A stretch of DNA of 32,996 bases from Oscillospiraceae bacterium (GCA_029227055.1 JAQXZE010000020.1:1-32996), one strand, 5' to 3'. Shown: positions 18,214-26,724, counted from the first letter of the stretch. A program made the numbers and translations. Notes: generated by a model from the sequence alone, not told the origin.

Positions 18214-19576
18214 AATTGAAGCAAAATTAGATAAACAGTTTATGCCGCTCTCCCTCGTTTGCCGTGAGATGCGTGAGGCAACAAGGGAAGACGGTCAGGA
18301 TATCATTATCGCAATAAAGAGAAACAAGGGCTATACAACTACATATAAAACCCGAGTTTTCAAGGATAATACAGGTCACGATGAAGAGAATTTCAACTTT
18401 ATCGAGAGAATGACCAAGGCTCTTTTATGGGTATCGGGCGGTTATCAGATTTATATCGCAGGAAGCGAAGTAATCGGTAATAAAATTAAAGAGGCTTATA
18501 CAAAAGGCGGACTTCGTGGTTTCGATGTTGAGTTTATGGAAAGAGTTTATGAAAACGAATTTGAGGTTTTCGTATGCTCTTTAGAGGACGCTCCCGAGGA
18601 TAAGTCTTCCGCAGCAGCAATAGGCCGCCATCTTGACGGCTGCCGTATCGGTTTTGATGCGGGCGGCAGTGATAGAAAGGTAAGCGCTGTTGTAAACGGA
18701 GAGAGCGTATATTCCGAAGAGGTTGTTTGGTTCCCCAAAACAAATCCCGACCCTGATTATCACTACGAGGGCATTTTAAACGCTATGAAAACTGCGGCTT
18801 CTCATATGCCGAGAGTAGACGCAATCGGCGTTTCGAGTGCTGGCGTTTATGTTGATAACAGAATAATGGTAGCATCTCTCTTCCTTAAGGTAAGTGAAGA
18901 GGATTTCGATAAAAAGGTTAAGAATATGTACCTTGATGTAGCACGCGAAATCGGTGAGAATATCCCGATTGAAGTTGCAAACGACGGTGATGTTACTGCC
19001 CTTGCAGGTGCTATGAACCTAAATGATGACGGTGTTTTGGGTATCGCTATGGGTACCTCTGAGGCAGGCGGCTATGTTGATACTGAGGGCAATATTACAG
19101 GTTGGCTTAACGAGCTTGCATTTGTTCCGGTTGACGCTTGTAAGGATGCTATGGTTGACGAATGGTCAGGCGATTACGGTTGCGGAGTTAAATACTTCTC
19201 ACAGGATGGCGTAATTAAGCTTGCCCCCTTTGCAGGAATTGAGCTTGACGAAAATCTTTCTCCCGCTGAAAAGCTTAAGGTTGTTCAGGGCCTTATGGAA
19301 CAGGGTGACGAGAGAGCAAAGGCAATTTATGAGACCATCGGCGTATACTTCGGATATGCAATTGCTTTCTATTCAGAGTTTTATGATATCAAGCACGTTC
19401 TTATTATGGGTAGAGTTACCTCAGGAGAGGGCGGCACTATATTGCTCGAAAATGCACAAAAGGTATTAAACGAGGAATTCCCCGAATTTGCAAAGACTGT
19501 AAAGCTTCACATTCCTGACGAAAATTCAAGAAGAGTTGGTCAGTCGGTAGCGGCTGCAAGTCTTCCTAAAATCTAA
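18203..19576 (+). CDS. ROK-family sugar kinase-like protein with ~130-aa N-terminal extension
   Basis: RIGFDAGGSDRKVSAVVNG; IGVSSAGVYVDNRI; IPIEVANDGDVTALAGA; GIAMGTSEAGGYVD. Overlaps nagA by 11 nt. Confidence 0.85.
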   Translation: MMPKIEAKLDKQFMPLSLVCREMREATREDGQDIIIAIKRNKGYTTTYKTRVFKDNTGHDEENFNFIERMTKALLWVSGGYQIYIAGSEVIGNKIKEAYTKGGLRGFDVEFMERVYENEFEVFVCSLEDAPEDKSSAAAIGRHLDGCRIGFDAGGSDRKVSAVVNGESVYSEEVVWFPKTNPDPDYHYEGILNAMKTAASHMPRVDAIGVSSAGVYVDNRIMVASLFLKVSEEDFDKKVKNMYLDVAREIGENIPIEVANDGDVTALAGAMNLNDDGVLGIAMGTSEAGGYVDTEGNITGWLNELAFVPVDACKDAMVDEWSGDYGCGVKYFSQDGVIKLAPFAGIELDENLSPAEKLKVVQGLMEQGDERAKAIYETIGVYFGYAIAFYSEFYDIKHVLIMGRVTSGEGGTILLENAQKVLNEEFPEFAKTVKLHIPDENSRRVGQSVAAASLPKI

Positions 19577-19592
19577 GGAAAATTAAAAAAAG

Positions 19593-19628
19593 AGATTGCC
19601 CAACTTAAAGTAATAGGTTGGGCAATCT
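19593..19628 (+). terminator. Intrinsic terminator
   Basis: AGATTGCCCAAC...GTTGGGCAATCT perfect 12-bp stem. Confidence 0.75.
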
Positions 19629-19635
19629 AATAAGC

Positions 19636-19712
19636 GGAGGCATAGCTCAGTTGGTTAGAGTACTTGCTTGACATGCAAGGGGTCACCGGTTCAAATCCAG
19701 TTGTCTCCACCA
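19636..19712 (+). tRNA. tRNA-Val (anticodon GAC), CCA encoded
   Basis: Acceptor GGAGGCA/TGTCTCC; anticodon arm CTTGC-TTGACAT-GCAAG; T arm CCGGTTCAAATCCAG; 3' ACCA. Confidence 0.95.
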
Positions 19713-19716
19713 AAAA

Positions 19717-19745
19717 TCCCGTTCACGTAAGTGGGCGGGATTTTT
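19717..19745 (+). terminator. tRNA terminator
   Basis: AATCCCG...CGGGATTTTT directly after the tRNA. Confidence 0.75.
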
Positions 19746-19817
19746 ACTTATTACTTCTTACCTCTTCACTCTTACCTTAACCAAGATTTCTTACGGGATT
19801 TTTGGGAAGTAATAAGT
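19746..19817 (+). mobile_element. MITE-like element copy 1 (72 bp, 12-bp terminal inverted repeats)
   Basis: Perfect TIRs ACTTATTACTTC (19746-19757) / GAAGTAATAAGT (19806-19817). Strongly similar to the reverse complement of 32549-32627. Confidence 0.65.
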
Positions 19818-19896
19818 AAGAAGAAAGAGATAATAAGTATGGTGTGGCTTCGCCACGAATTTTATAAAGACGGCGCTAAACGGCATTGTGATTTTA

Positions 19897-20349
19897 TCAC
19901 AAATACCTTTTATAAACAATCTCCCCACAACCGATTTTTCTACCGGCATTTCCTGCGGGTTGGGTTGTGAAATCGTCGGGTCCTGAGTGGATAACAACCG
20001 TTCGTCCGAGTATGTCGTTAACGGTGAAGCGGTCGGTTGTAAAGGCAAGATATGCGCCGCCCCTTACATATAAAAGCGGCGGCATATCACCGGCGGGATT
20101 TGGGTGGGTAGTGTTTTCGGGGTTATAGTGACCCTTTGTGGCTTCAAAGTCTGTGCCGCTACAAGAACTTCCTTCGTGTATGTGAAACCCGAAAAAGCCG
20201 CTTTCGGTTTTTGGTAGATTTTTGACGCTTGCAACTATAAGTACAAAGTTTTTTCTTTGGGAAAATCTTACCTCGCCCGATAAACAGGGGGCGTCTTTTG
20301 AACCTTTTATATAAGCTATTGCGTTTTCACAAGCTGAACATTTTCTCAT
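19897..20349 (-). CDS. Cu/Zn superoxide dismutase-family protein
   Basis: FGFHIHEGSSCSGTDFEATKGHYNPENTTHPNPAGDMPPL...GRTVVIHSGPDDFTTQPAGNAGRKIGCG retains the His/Asp ligand pattern of SodC. Start MRKCSAC preferred. Confidence 0.88.
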   Translation of the reverse strand: MRKCSACENAIAYIKGSKDAPCLSGEVRFSQRKNFVLIVASVKNLPKTESGFFGFHIHEGSSCSGTDFEATKGHYNPENTTHPNPAGDMPPLLYVRGGAYLAFTTDRFTVNDILGRTVVIHSGPDDFTTQPAGNAGRKIGCGEIVYKRYL

Positions 20350-20435
20350 ATTATCACCCTTAGTTATGTTATGCAAAATATGTTCTTTTGTGACAACTTT
20401 AAATTTTTGACGGCGATTTTTGGTTGGTTTGTTCC

Positions 20436-20464
20436 TTGAAGTAGTGGTGATATTGTGCTATAAT
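20436..20464 (+). promoter_or_regulatory. Promoter of GH127-like gene
   Basis: TTGAAG, 17 bp, TATAAT. Confidence 0.6.
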
Positions 20465-20512
20465 TTTTGAAGCAGGGCAAAGCCCAAAAAAGCTTAAATG
20501 AGGAGAAATATA

Positions 20513-21721
20513 ATGACAATCGAACAACATATCAAAAAAAGCTTTAAGCGCTTAAGTGAGCCTGAATATTCCAGTGAAAAGGTATGGCAGCCTAAGGATT
20601 ATGAGTGGCCGGGCGATTGGGAAGGTCGCGCACTTTTAGCTATCACTTCTCTTAATTCGATAAGCGATGAAGAAAACGAATATGTACATAATATTGTAGC
20701 TGATTTAAAGAACCATGTTAACTCTCAGGGCTTTTTGGGTCACGAGTATATTGAGGGCGAGGTAGACGAGCAGCAGCTTGCAGGTCATACCTGGCTTGTT
20801 CGTGGACTTCTTTTGTATCATAATTTATACAAGAGCCAAGAGGCATTTGAATATGCAAAGAGAATAGTTTATAACCTTTATATGCCGATAATTGATGCGG
20901 TTGATACCTATCCGCTAGAGCGGGATATGGAGGATGACGGTGGCGTTGCAGGTCATAACAAACTTGTTTTATCGGGTTGGCGTGTTTCTACCGATGTGGG
21001 CTGCGCCTTTGTGGGACTTGACGGACTTACAACCTATTACGAGCAAACTCGCGATGAAAATGTTAGACCTTTAATCGATAAGCTAATCAACAAATTTTAT
21101 AGTATTGATAAGGTAGCGCTTCGCGCTCAGACCCACGCAACTCTCACGGCGGCAAGAAGCATTATGAGAATGTATCTTGTAACAAAAGAGGAAAAATATT
21201 TAGAAATGGCAAAGGACGAGCTTGAGAAGTATCTTGAGTTTGGAACAACCGCTACCTATGAAAACTATAATTGGTTTGGCCGTCCTGATACCTGGACCGA
21301 GCCTTGCGCAGTTGTTGATAGCTTTATGTTAATAACAGCTTTGGCTGATGTTACAGGCGACGAAAAATACATAAAGCTTGCAAGACGTGTTTGGTTTAAC
21401 GGACTTTCCTTCTGCCATAGAAAGAATGGTGGAGCCGGTACAAACAAGTGCGTTACCGAAACACAGCCCGTTTTGAAGATAGGTATGATAGAGGCTTACT
21501 TCTGCTGCACAATGCGTTACTGCGACGGACTAGTCTCTGCTAAGAAGTATAGCGAATGGTTTAGCTTTGACGAAAATGCAGAGGTTGTTAAAGAGGGCGG
21601 CAGATACTTTAAGGACGATGTTATGCTTGTAAAGAGCGTAAAGGACGGTAGTACCGTTTTAATAACCGATATCGAAGTATCCCCTGAAAATATGGATGAC
21701 GAATATTTAGTGTTCTATTAA
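20513..21721 (+). CDS. GH127-like (beta-L-arabinofuranosidase superfamily, alpha/alpha-toroid) protein
   Basis: WTEPCAVVDSFMLITALADVTGDEKYIKLARRVWFNGL and EAYFCCTMRYCDGL resemble the Glu-x-Cys plus Cys-Cys Zn-thiolate motifs of GH127. RBS AGGAGA precedes ATG 20513. Confidence 0.65.
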   Translation: MTIEQHIKKSFKRLSEPEYSSEKVWQPKDYEWPGDWEGRALLAITSLNSISDEENEYVHNIVADLKNHVNSQGFLGHEYIEGEVDEQQLAGHTWLVRGLLLYHNLYKSQEAFEYAKRIVYNLYMPIIDAVDTYPLERDMEDDGGVAGHNKLVLSGWRVSTDVGCAFVGLDGLTTYYEQTRDENVRPLIDKLINKFYSIDKVALRAQTHATLTAARSIMRMYLVTKEEKYLEMAKDELEKYLEFGTTATYENYNWFGRPDTWTEPCAVVDSFMLITALADVTGDEKYIKLARRVWFNGLSFCHRKNGGAGTNKCVTETQPVLKIGMIEAYFCCTMRYCDGLVSAKKYSEWFSFDENAEVVKEGGRYFKDDVMLVKSVKDGSTVLITDIEVSPENMDDEYLVFY

Positions 21722-21764
21722 TCATAGAAATTTATAAAGACATCAAAAATGGCAGTATGTATGA

Positions 21765-21875
21765 GTAGGGGCGATTCACGAATCGCCCGAAAAAAGAGGT
21801 TGATTCGTGAATCAACCCTACAAATCAATATAAATTAATTTGTATCGTAGGGGATGGAGCAGTACCGTCCCCTAT
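21765..21875. repeat. Nested inverted-hairpin repeat element
   Basis: GTAGGG (21765-21770)...CCCTAC (21816-21821) encloses two hairpins with reverse-complementary cores GATTCACGAATC (21773-21784) and GATTCGTGAATC (21802-21813). A third GTAGGGGATGG...CCGTCCCCTAT hairpin lies at 21847-21875. Confidence 0.75.
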
Positions 21876-21882
21876 AATTGTA

Positions 21883-21911
21883 TTGCGTTTGAGTTTTTAG
21901 GGTGGTATAAT
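21883..21911 (+). promoter_or_regulatory. Promoter of zinc-ribbon gene
   Basis: TTGCGT, 17 bp, TATAAT. Confidence 0.55.
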
Positions 21912-21951
21912 AAACACGAAGAGTAATATCTTTAAGAACGGAGGTCTTTTT

Positions 21952-22569
21952 ATGTATTGTTCTAATTGCGGAAAAGAAGTTAACGAAATGGCGGCGGTTT
22001 GTCTTAACTGCGGTTGTAAGGTAGAAAGAGTCAGTGACGATAAACCTTCTTTCTGGCTTGCGGTTTTAGGATTTTTTGTGCCTGTTGCAGGTCTTGTTTT
22101 ATATTTGGTTAATGACTCTAAGAATCCAAGAAAGGCAAAATCGGCAGGCAAGGGTGCGCTTGCAGGTGTTATAACAAGCGTGGTGCTTTCTATAATTTTT
22201 GTCGTCTTATACATATTTGGAATAGGATTTTTAATTTTCAGCGAGTTTGGCAATGATACAGATGTAATTCTTGCAAAACACGCCGATGTAACGATGGGTG
22301 AGTTTGTTTATGTGGAAGAAAACCCTTTAAATTCAAGTCTTTCTGTAACGGTTAAAAACAAATCCAAAGGCACGAAAGATTTTGATATTACGATAGAGGC
22401 TGTAAATGAGGAGGGTTTTAGACTCGGCACGGATGAGGTATATGTGGAGTCGCTAAAAAGCGGACAGACAGCAAAGCTAAAAGCCTTTGAGGAGTTAACG
22501 GCAGGCGAAGCGGAAGATTTCAGAGATGCCGATTTTGAAATTATAGAAATTTATATGTACGATTATTGA
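21952..22569 (+). CDS. Zinc-ribbon domain membrane protein with extracytoplasmic FxLYD-like C-terminal domain
   Basis: MYCSNCGKEVNEMAAVCLNCGCKV (zinc ribbon), two TM helices, beta-rich C-terminus (LNSSLSVTVKNKSKGTKDFDITIEAVNEEG). Confidence 0.8.
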   Translation: MYCSNCGKEVNEMAAVCLNCGCKVERVSDDKPSFWLAVLGFFVPVAGLVLYLVNDSKNPRKAKSAGKGALAGVITSVVLSIIFVVLYIFGIGFLIFSEFGNDTDVILAKHADVTMGEFVYVEENPLNSSLSVTVKNKSKGTKDFDITIEAVNEEGFRLGTDEVYVESLKSGQTAKLKAFEELTAGEAEDFRDADFEIIEIYMYDY

Positions 22570-22580
22570 GCCAAACTTAT

Positions 22581-22916
22581 ATGAAAAAAGTTAAAAATCT
22601 TAAAGAAAAAATTGTTTTAACTGTTGGTTATTTGGCAATTGTGCTTTTGCTTTACTTTTTAGGCGCTGAATGTATATTTAAAAAATTTCTCGGTGTTTCT
22701 TGCCCCGGTTGTGGCATGACAAGGGCATTTCTTTCGGCGCTGAGATTTGATTTTGTGACAGCCTTTAGGTACCATTTTATGTTTTGGTCAATGCCGATTT
22801 TATATGCATATTTTTTGTTTGACGGGAAAATTTTCAAACGCAAAAAAGTCGATTTGGCAATATTAATAATAATAGCTGTTGGGTTTGTGATAAATTGGCT
22901 AAGACTGCTGTTTTAG
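22581..22916 (+). CDS. DUF2752 domain-containing membrane protein
   Basis: FLGVSCPGCGMTRAFLSALRFDFVTAFRYHFMFWSMPI is the DUF2752 CPxCGxTRA signature. Confidence 0.88.
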   Translation: MKKVKNLKEKIVLTVGYLAIVLLLYFLGAECIFKKFLGVSCPGCGMTRAFLSALRFDFVTAFRYHFMFWSMPILYAYFLFDGKIFKRKKVDLAILIIIAVGFVINWLRLLF

Positions 22917-22928
22917 GGCGAAAAAGAA

Positions 22929-22957
22929 TTGACAAAAAAACTGCCTGTTGGTATAAT
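22929..22957 (+). promoter_or_regulatory. Consensus promoter of TM2 gene
   Basis: TTGACA, 17 bp, TATAAT. Confidence 0.75.
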
Positions 22958-22987
22958 TAAAACATAAAATAAAGGGGAGGATTCTTC

Positions 22988-23371
22988 ATGTTTTGTAAAA
23001 ATTGTGGCGAACAAATGAATGATAATCAGGCTATCTGCTTAAAGTGCGGAGTAAAGACCGGTGACGGTGTAAACTTCTGCGCAAACTGCGGTCAGCCGAT
23101 AAATCCTAATGCAGAGGTTTGTTTAAGCTGCGGCGTTGCCGTTAAAAAAGCAGGCGGTGACCTTGCAGGTAAGGATAAATTAACAATAGCGCTTTTAGCA
23201 TTCTTCCTTGGCGGTCTTGGCATACATAACTTTGTTATGGGCGAAACCAAAAAAGGAATTATTAAAATCGTATTCTCTTTTTGCTTCTATTTCGGCTGGG
23301 TTTTGGCTCTTATTGACTTTGTTAAAGTCCTTACAGACAAATACGTTGTTGACCCAGACAAGTATTTCTAA
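22988..23371 (+). CDS. Double zinc-ribbon / TM2 domain protein
   Basis: CKNCGEQMNDNQAICLKCG, NFCANCGQPINPNAEVCLSCG; TM2 motif KDKLTIALLAFFLGGLGIHNFVMGETKKGIIKI. Confidence 0.92.
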   Translation: MFCKNCGEQMNDNQAICLKCGVKTGDGVNFCANCGQPINPNAEVCLSCGVAVKKAGGDLAGKDKLTIALLAFFLGGLGIHNFVMGETKKGIIKIVFSFCFYFGWVLALIDFVKVLTDKYVVDPDKYF

Positions 23372-23386
23372 AAATTAAAATTTAAA

Positions 23387-23424
23387 AAGGAACGAAGGTA
23401 ATTTAGTATCTTCGTTCCTTTTTT
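23387..23424. terminator. Intrinsic terminator between convergent genes
   Basis: AAGGAACGAAG...CTTCGTTCCTT followed by TTTT. Confidence 0.85.
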
Positions 23425-23436
23425 GTTGTTTAGAAT

Positions 23437-24336
23437 TTAAATTGTATCAAGATATTTACAAGCGGCGAGGGCTGCAACTGCACCGTCAGCAGCGGCGGTT
23501 GTAACCTGTCGTATCTCTTTTTTACGGCAGTCGCCCGCAATATAAATTCCTTTGTTTTCGGTTACACAGTCCTCATTATAATCTGCATAGCCGAATTTAT
23601 TAAGAGTGAGCACATTTGCAAAGTTCTCGTTTTGAGGAACTAAGCCTATCGCTACAAACATTCCGTCAAGTAAAAGCTCGGTATCATTACCGTTTGAGGT
23701 GATTGTAATTCCCTTAAAGGTGTCATCCCCTAAGATTTCCTTAACGGTAGAGGATAGAATAACCTCTATATTGCTTTTTGCCTCAACCTGCTTTGCAAGG
23801 GCGGCTTCGCCTGTTAAAAAGTCTAGATTTTGCACAACATAAACCTTTTTAGCAAGTAGGGATAACTGTAAAGCTTCCTGTAAAGCGGAATTTCCGCCGC
23901 CGATAACGGCAACGGTGCCGTCCTTAAAGAATGCGCCGTCGCATACAGCACAGAAGGAAATTCCTTCGCCTACAAAGCCGTCTTCTTTATCAAGCCCTAA
24001 ACGGCGGTGCTTAGCACCTGTTGCGATAATAACCGATTTTCCCTCAAAGCTTCCGCTATCGGTAACAACGGTTTTAATATCGCCGTTGATTATTTCGGTG
24101 GCTTCGCAGAACTCGAAAACTGCACCCTGTTCGATAGCCTGTTCAACTAGCTTTTCAGCAAATTCGTTTCCTGTAACGCTCGAAAATCCGGGAATATTTT
24201 CAACCTTTGGGGAAAAAGTGATCTGACCGCCAAAGGTCTGCTTTTCGATAACTACAACCGATTTGTTTGCGCGTCTGGCATATATTGCGGCGGTGAGCCC
24301 CGCAGGGCCACCGCCTATAACGATTATATCATACAT
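23437..24336 (-). CDS. trxB: Thioredoxin reductase
   Basis: IIVIGGGPAGLTAAIYARRA; ISFCAVCDGAFFKDGTVAVIGGGNSALQEAL; GIYIAGDCRKKEIRQVTTAAADGAVAA. Confidence 0.93.
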   Translation of the reverse strand: MYDIIVIGGGPAGLTAAIYARRANKSVVVIEKQTFGGQITFSPKVENIPGFSSVTGNEFAEKLVEQAIEQGAVFEFCEATEIINGDIKTVVTDSGSFEGKSVIIATGAKHRRLGLDKEDGFVGEGISFCAVCDGAFFKDGTVAVIGGGNSALQEALQLSLLAKKVYVVQNLDFLTGEAALAKQVEAKSNIEVILSSTVKEILGDDTFKGITITSNGNDTELLLDGMFVAIGLVPQNENFANVLTLNKFGYADYNEDCVTENKGIYIAGDCRKKEIRQVTTAAADGAVAALAACKYLDTI

Positions 24337-24354
24337 TTTTTATTGCTCCTACTG

Positions 24355-26724
24355 TTAGACAACAGCCTTGATTGCACCAACGCCTGCAAACTTCTGAACA
24401 TTACCGTCCTTAACAACAACTAATGTAGGAGCCTGTTTAATGCCAAGAGCATTTGTAAGCTCAACATTGTCTGTTGCTAAAAGCTCGGTGTAGCTGTAGC
24501 TTGCTTTATCGAGCATAGAATGAGCTATTTTACAGTTGGGGCAGGTAGAAGATACGAAGAGATAGCTGCCGTCTGCTAAAGCAGTAGCGGATGTAGCCTC
24601 TTCAGCCTTTTCTTCTGCTTTGCAGCCGCATTTTTCCTTTATATCTAAAACCTTTTCGTCAATTCTGTATTCCTTACGCTCGTTGTATTCCTGAGTTTTA
24701 CCTGCGTTCCAGTTGCGAACAGGACGGTAATAGCCTGTAATACGGCTGTAAACCTCGGTGTCCTCACCGCACTCGGGACAGGTGAACTGTTCGCCTAATA
24801 AATAGCCGTGGTTCTTACATACAGAGTATGTCGGAGACATTGTGTAGTAGGGGAGCTTGTAGTTTTCTGCAATCTTGCGAACAAGGTTTGCAGCAGCCTT
24901 CCAATCGGGAAGCTTTTCGCCGAGGAATGCGTGGAAAACAGTACCTGAAGTATAAAGAGTCTGAAGCTCATCCTGAATATCAAGAGCAGAGAAGATATCG
25001 TCTGTATAACCAACGGGCAAGTGGCTGCTGTTGGTGTAATAAGGAACATCGGATGCTTCGGATGCGGTAATGATTTCGGGGAACTGCTCAACGTCATGCT
25101 TTGCAAGACGGTAAGAGGTAGATTCAGCAGGAGTAGCTTCAAGGTTGTAAAGATCGCCATATTCCTCCTGATAGTCAGAAAGACGCTCGCGCATATGATT
25201 TAATACATTCTTTGTGAATTCCTGAGCTTCTTTTTCTGTTAAGTCTTTTCTGATCCACTTAGCGTTAAGGCAAGTTTCGTTCATACCAACAAGACCAATG
25301 GTTGAGAAGTGGTTTGCGAATGTGCCGAGGTAACGCTTTGTATAGGGATATAATCCCTCGTCTAAGAGCTTTGTGATAACGGTTCTCTTAATCTTCAAAG
25401 AACGAGCAGAGATGTCCATCATCTTATCAAGTCTTGAATAGAAGTCTGTGATGTCTGTTGCAAGGTAAGCAATTCTTGGCATATTGATGGTTACAACGCC
25501 TACAGAACCTGTGCTTTCACCGCTTCCGAAGAAGCCGCCTGATTTCTTGCGGAGTTCTCTTAAGTCGAGACGAAGTCTGCAGCACATACTTCTAACATCG
25601 CTCGGCTCCATATCACTATTAATATAGTTGGAGAAGTAGGGAGTACCGTATTTAGAGGTCATTTCGAAAAGAAGCTTGTTGTTTTCGGTTTCAGACCAAT
25701 CAAAGTTGCTTGTGATAGAATAGGTCGGAATCGGATACTGGAATCCTCTGCCGTTAGCGTCGCCCTCAATCATAATTTCGATGAAAGCTTTGTTGATAAG
25801 ACGCATTTCTTCAACACAGTCGCCATAAGTAAAGTCCATATCCTTGCCGCCTACGATAGCGGGAAGATTTGCAAGGTCTGCAGGAACGGTCCAGTCTAAT
25901 GTAATATTAGAGAAGGGAGCCTGAGTACCCCAACGGGAAGGAGTATTCACACCGTAAACGAAGGACTGAATGCACTGCTTAACCTCTTTATAGGAAAGGT
26001 TATCAACCTTAACAAAAGGAGCAAGATAGGTATCAAAAGAGGAGAAAGCCTGAGCGCCTGCCCACTCGTTCTGCATAATTCCAAGGAAGTTAACCATTTG
26101 GTTACAGAGTGTTGATAAGTGGCTGGCGGGAGAAGAAGTAATCTTTCCGGGAACGCCGCCAAGACCCTCTTTAATAAGTTGCTTTAAGCTCCAACCTGCG
26201 CAGTAGCCGGTAAGCATGGAAAGGTCGTGAATGTGAATGTCACAATTTCTGTGAGCGTCACTGATTTCAGGGTCATAAATTTCGGATAACCAGTAGTTTG
26301 CTGTAATAGCGCCTGAGTTTGAAAGGATAAGTCCGCCTACAGAATAAGTAACGGTGGAGTTTTCCTTAACACGCCAGTCTAAAACATTTACATAGTTATT
26401 AACTGTCTCTTTGTAATCCAAATATGTGGTTTTGAGATTACGAAGCTTTTCGCGGTGCTTTCTGTAAAGAATGTATGACTTTGCAACTGCATCATAACCG
26501 CCCTGAATCAATACAGATTCAACGCTATCCTGTACATCCTCAACAGCAACATAGCCGTCTTTAATCTTGGGTAAAAAGTCTGCGGTAACCTTAAGGGCTA
26601 AAAAGTCGATAATATTATCGGTGTACTCTGTGTTGGTAGCCTCAAAGGCCTTTTTCATAGCACTTGCAATTTTGCTGATGTCAAATTCAACGATTTTGCC
26701 GTCGCGTTTGATGATTTGATACAT
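24355..26724 (-). CDS. nrdD: Anaerobic (class III) ribonucleoside-triphosphate reductase with fused C-terminal thioredoxin-like domain
   Basis: N-terminal ATP-cone; CKNHGYLLGEQFTCPECGEDTEVYSRITGYYRPVRNWN (Zn site and glycyl-radical region); C-terminal ADGSYLFVSSTCPNCKIAHSMLDKASYSYTELLATDNVELTNALGIKQAPTLVVVKDG. Confidence 0.93.
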   Translation of the reverse strand: MYQIIKRDGKIVEFDISKIASAMKKAFEATNTEYTDNIIDFLALKVTADFLPKIKDGYVAVEDVQDSVESVLIQGGYDAVAKSYILYRKHREKLRNLKTTYLDYKETVNNYVNVLDWRVKENSTVTYSVGGLILSNSGAITANYWLSEIYDPEISDAHRNCDIHIHDLSMLTGYCAGWSLKQLIKEGLGGVPGKITSSPASHLSTLCNQMVNFLGIMQNEWAGAQAFSSFDTYLAPFVKVDNLSYKEVKQCIQSFVYGVNTPSRWGTQAPFSNITLDWTVPADLANLPAIVGGKDMDFTYGDCVEEMRLINKAFIEIMIEGDANGRGFQYPIPTYSITSNFDWSETENNKLLFEMTSKYGTPYFSNYINSDMEPSDVRSMCCRLRLDLRELRKKSGGFFGSGESTGSVGVVTINMPRIAYLATDITDFYSRLDKMMDISARSLKIKRTVITKLLDEGLYPYTKRYLGTFANHFSTIGLVGMNETCLNAKWIRKDLTEKEAQEFTKNVLNHMRERLSDYQEEYGDLYNLEATPAESTSYRLAKHDVEQFPEIITASEASDVPYYTNSSHLPVGYTDDIFSALDIQDELQTLYTSGTVFHAFLGEKLPDWKAAANLVRKIAENYKLPYYTMSPTYSVCKNHGYLLGEQFTCPECGEDTEVYSRITGYYRPVRNWNAGKTQEYNERKEYRIDEKVLDIKEKCGCKAEEKAEEATSATALADGSYLFVSSTCPNCKIAHSMLDKASYSYTELLATDNVELTNALGIKQAPTLVVVKDGNVQKFAGVGAIKAVV

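Noticed and set aside
19636-19868. tRNA-Val as an attachment site of an integrated island
   Set aside because: No integrase and no second copy of the tRNA 3' end found in the window; the neighbouring structure is explained by a terminator plus MITE-like repeat.
19731-19970. Shared peptide FLPLHSY-NQ--LRDFWEVIS in ORFs at 19731 (+) and 32665 (-) as a conserved protein
   Set aside because: Both ORFs translate the two copies of the same MITE-like DNA repeat; the similarity is explained by DNA homology.
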